A DNA stretch of 14,470 nucleotides from Methanobacteriota archaeon (GTDB lineage: Archaea > Thermoplasmatota > Poseidoniia > Poseidoniales > Thalassarchaeaceae), in NCBI GenBank assembly GCA_002727275.1, contig PBWO01000042.1, positions 1-14,470 on the forward strand, in the 5' to 3' direction. Below are positions 13,912 through 14,470 of the stretch, piece after piece. The translations under genes were made by a program, and so were the position numbers. Below the pieces are notes generated by a model, which worked only from the letters and a program-made list of their open reading frames with translations, did not search any database and was not told where the DNA came from. Positions within the stretch are counted from its first letter, which is position 1. Each line of letters opens with the position of its first letter.

Positions 13912-14307
13912 ATGACAAGACCTGTGAGTGTAGACGATTGGATTCAGATTGAAGCCCAAGACAGCCCTGATGGTTCATGGCAAACGATGATGTCTAGAGT
14001 TGCAGCTTTCCATCATAAGCACGCCTTTGCTTCCAAGGAGAATCACGGACATGATATGGGCTATCGAGTAGCCCTGACTGTCGAGGAACTGGGCGAATTT
14101 GCTGCAGCGATTACCAAGGGCAAGCCAGATGAGGAGGCCGCCGAGGAGCTGGCAGACCTTCTGATTCTAATTCTGGGACATTCACTGGCGATGAAAATTG
14201 ATCTTGAGTCAGAATTCCATAAGAAAATGGATCGAATTATGACAAGGGAGGCCCGGAGAGGTAGGCTTGGAATACGCGTCACCGAATACACTGGAGATGA
14301 ATCATAG
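13912..14307 (+). CDS. MazG-type nucleotide pyrophosphohydrolase
   Basis: A 131-aa protein of the all-alpha NTP pyrophosphatase (MazG/dUTPase-like) superfamily, which hydrolyses NTPs or non-canonical nucleotides to NMP and pyrophosphate. The metal-binding pattern EExxE...ExxD is present as EELGE in RVALTVEELGEFAAAITKG and as EELAD in AAEELADLLILILGHS. The terminal helix is followed by FHKKMDRIMTREARRGR, resembling the K-x-R-N/R tail of related enzymes. The ATG at 13912 is used; an in-frame GTG at 13870 would add 14 residues and overlap the previous gene by 17 bases. It sits last in the operon with a purine phosphorylase, which suits nucleotide clean-up or salvage (inference). The exact substrate cannot be read from the sequence. 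Confidence 0.85.
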   Translation: MTRPVSVDDWIQIEAQDSPDGSWQTMMSRVAAFHHKHAFASKENHGHDMGYRVALTVEELGEFAAAITKGKPDEEAAEELADLLILILGHSLAMKIDLESEFHKKMDRIMTREARRGRLGIRVTEYTGDES

Positions 14308-14344
14308 GGTAAGGGAACTTATCTCCCCATAAACCAGGGGCCTC

Positions 14345-14470
14345 TCAGGCCGGAGAGCCGCTAAATCCTAGCACAGCAAACAACCACGATAATGGCACAA
14401 TGAACGAGAGAATATGGAATATCAAAACAGACAAGGTGAGCGTCCCATCTTTGTATCGTTGCCAAGTAAG
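14345..14470 (-). CDS. C-terminal end of a membrane protein (cut by window edge)
   Basis: The minus strand is open from the right edge for 41 codons to a TGA at 14347-14345. The translation includes WQRYKDGTLTLSVLIFHIL and PLSWLFAVLGFSGSPA, a hydrophobic stretch of membrane-helix type. A clean frame, plausible codon use and a position convergent to the MazG gene with a 37-bp gap make a real gene end likely. The family cannot be judged from so short a piece. Confidence 0.5.
   Translation of the reverse strand, partial: LTWQRYKDGTLTLSVLIFHILSFIVPLSWLFAVLGFSGSPA

Noticed and set aside
14339..14359. Stem-loop GG(C)CTCTC-AGGCCG-GAGAGCC as a terminator
   Set aside because: There is no T-run after it on either strand and it overlaps the stop codon of the partial minus-strand gene.

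Overview
The window reads as a piece of an archaeal chromosome. The gene set is archaeal: split RNA polymerase subunit A'', ribosomal proteins L30e and S3Ae, and a DUF54-type RNA-binding protein. Several genes also have a TATA-like box about 27 bp upstream of a start codon with no Shine-Dalgarno sequence, which suggests leaderless transcripts. Moderate GC, many membrane or zinc-ribbon proteins with extracellular adhesion-like domains, and compact operons suggest a planktonic euryarchaeon of the Thermoplasmatota / Marine Group II (Poseidoniales) type. That placement is inference from style, not from a search.

Layout. (1) 1-2227, plus strand: the 3' part of rpoA2, then rpl30e, then an unrecognised 327-aa gene. 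(2) 2228-4968, minus strand: three consecutive coiled-coil genes that are diverged paralogs. (3) 4969-5061: a divergent promoter region with a perfect 8-3-8 palindrome. (4) 5062-9826, plus strand: a secreted/membrane protein with tandem zinc ribbons, a DtxR/MntR-type regulator, a multi-pass membrane protein and a fourth coiled-coil paralog. (5) 9827-11632, minus strand: pdxS (vitamin B6 synthesis), a seven-iron ferredoxin and a DUF54-type RNA-binding protein. (6) 11767-14307, plus strand: rps3ae, a purine nucleoside/MTA phosphorylase, a small two-helix membrane protein and a MazG-type pyrophosphohydrolase. (7) 14345-14470, minus strand: the C-terminal end of a membrane protein running off the window.

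The most notable points are these. The S3Ae gene carries an in-frame TAA at codon 82 while its reading frame continues intact on the other side, and it has an acidic linker and a SAP domain fused to its C-terminus. Four paralogs of a poorly understood archaeal coiled-coil family lie within 7.6 kb around a regulator/membrane-protein operon, and the two sides share a divergent promoter with a palindromic candidate operator. I regard this coiled-coil / DtxR-like / membrane-protein neighbourhood as the best candidate for an undescribed system, but its function cannot be read from the sequence.

No tRNA, rRNA, CRISPR array, transposase or integrase was seen. Every gap between genes is shorter than 140 bp.
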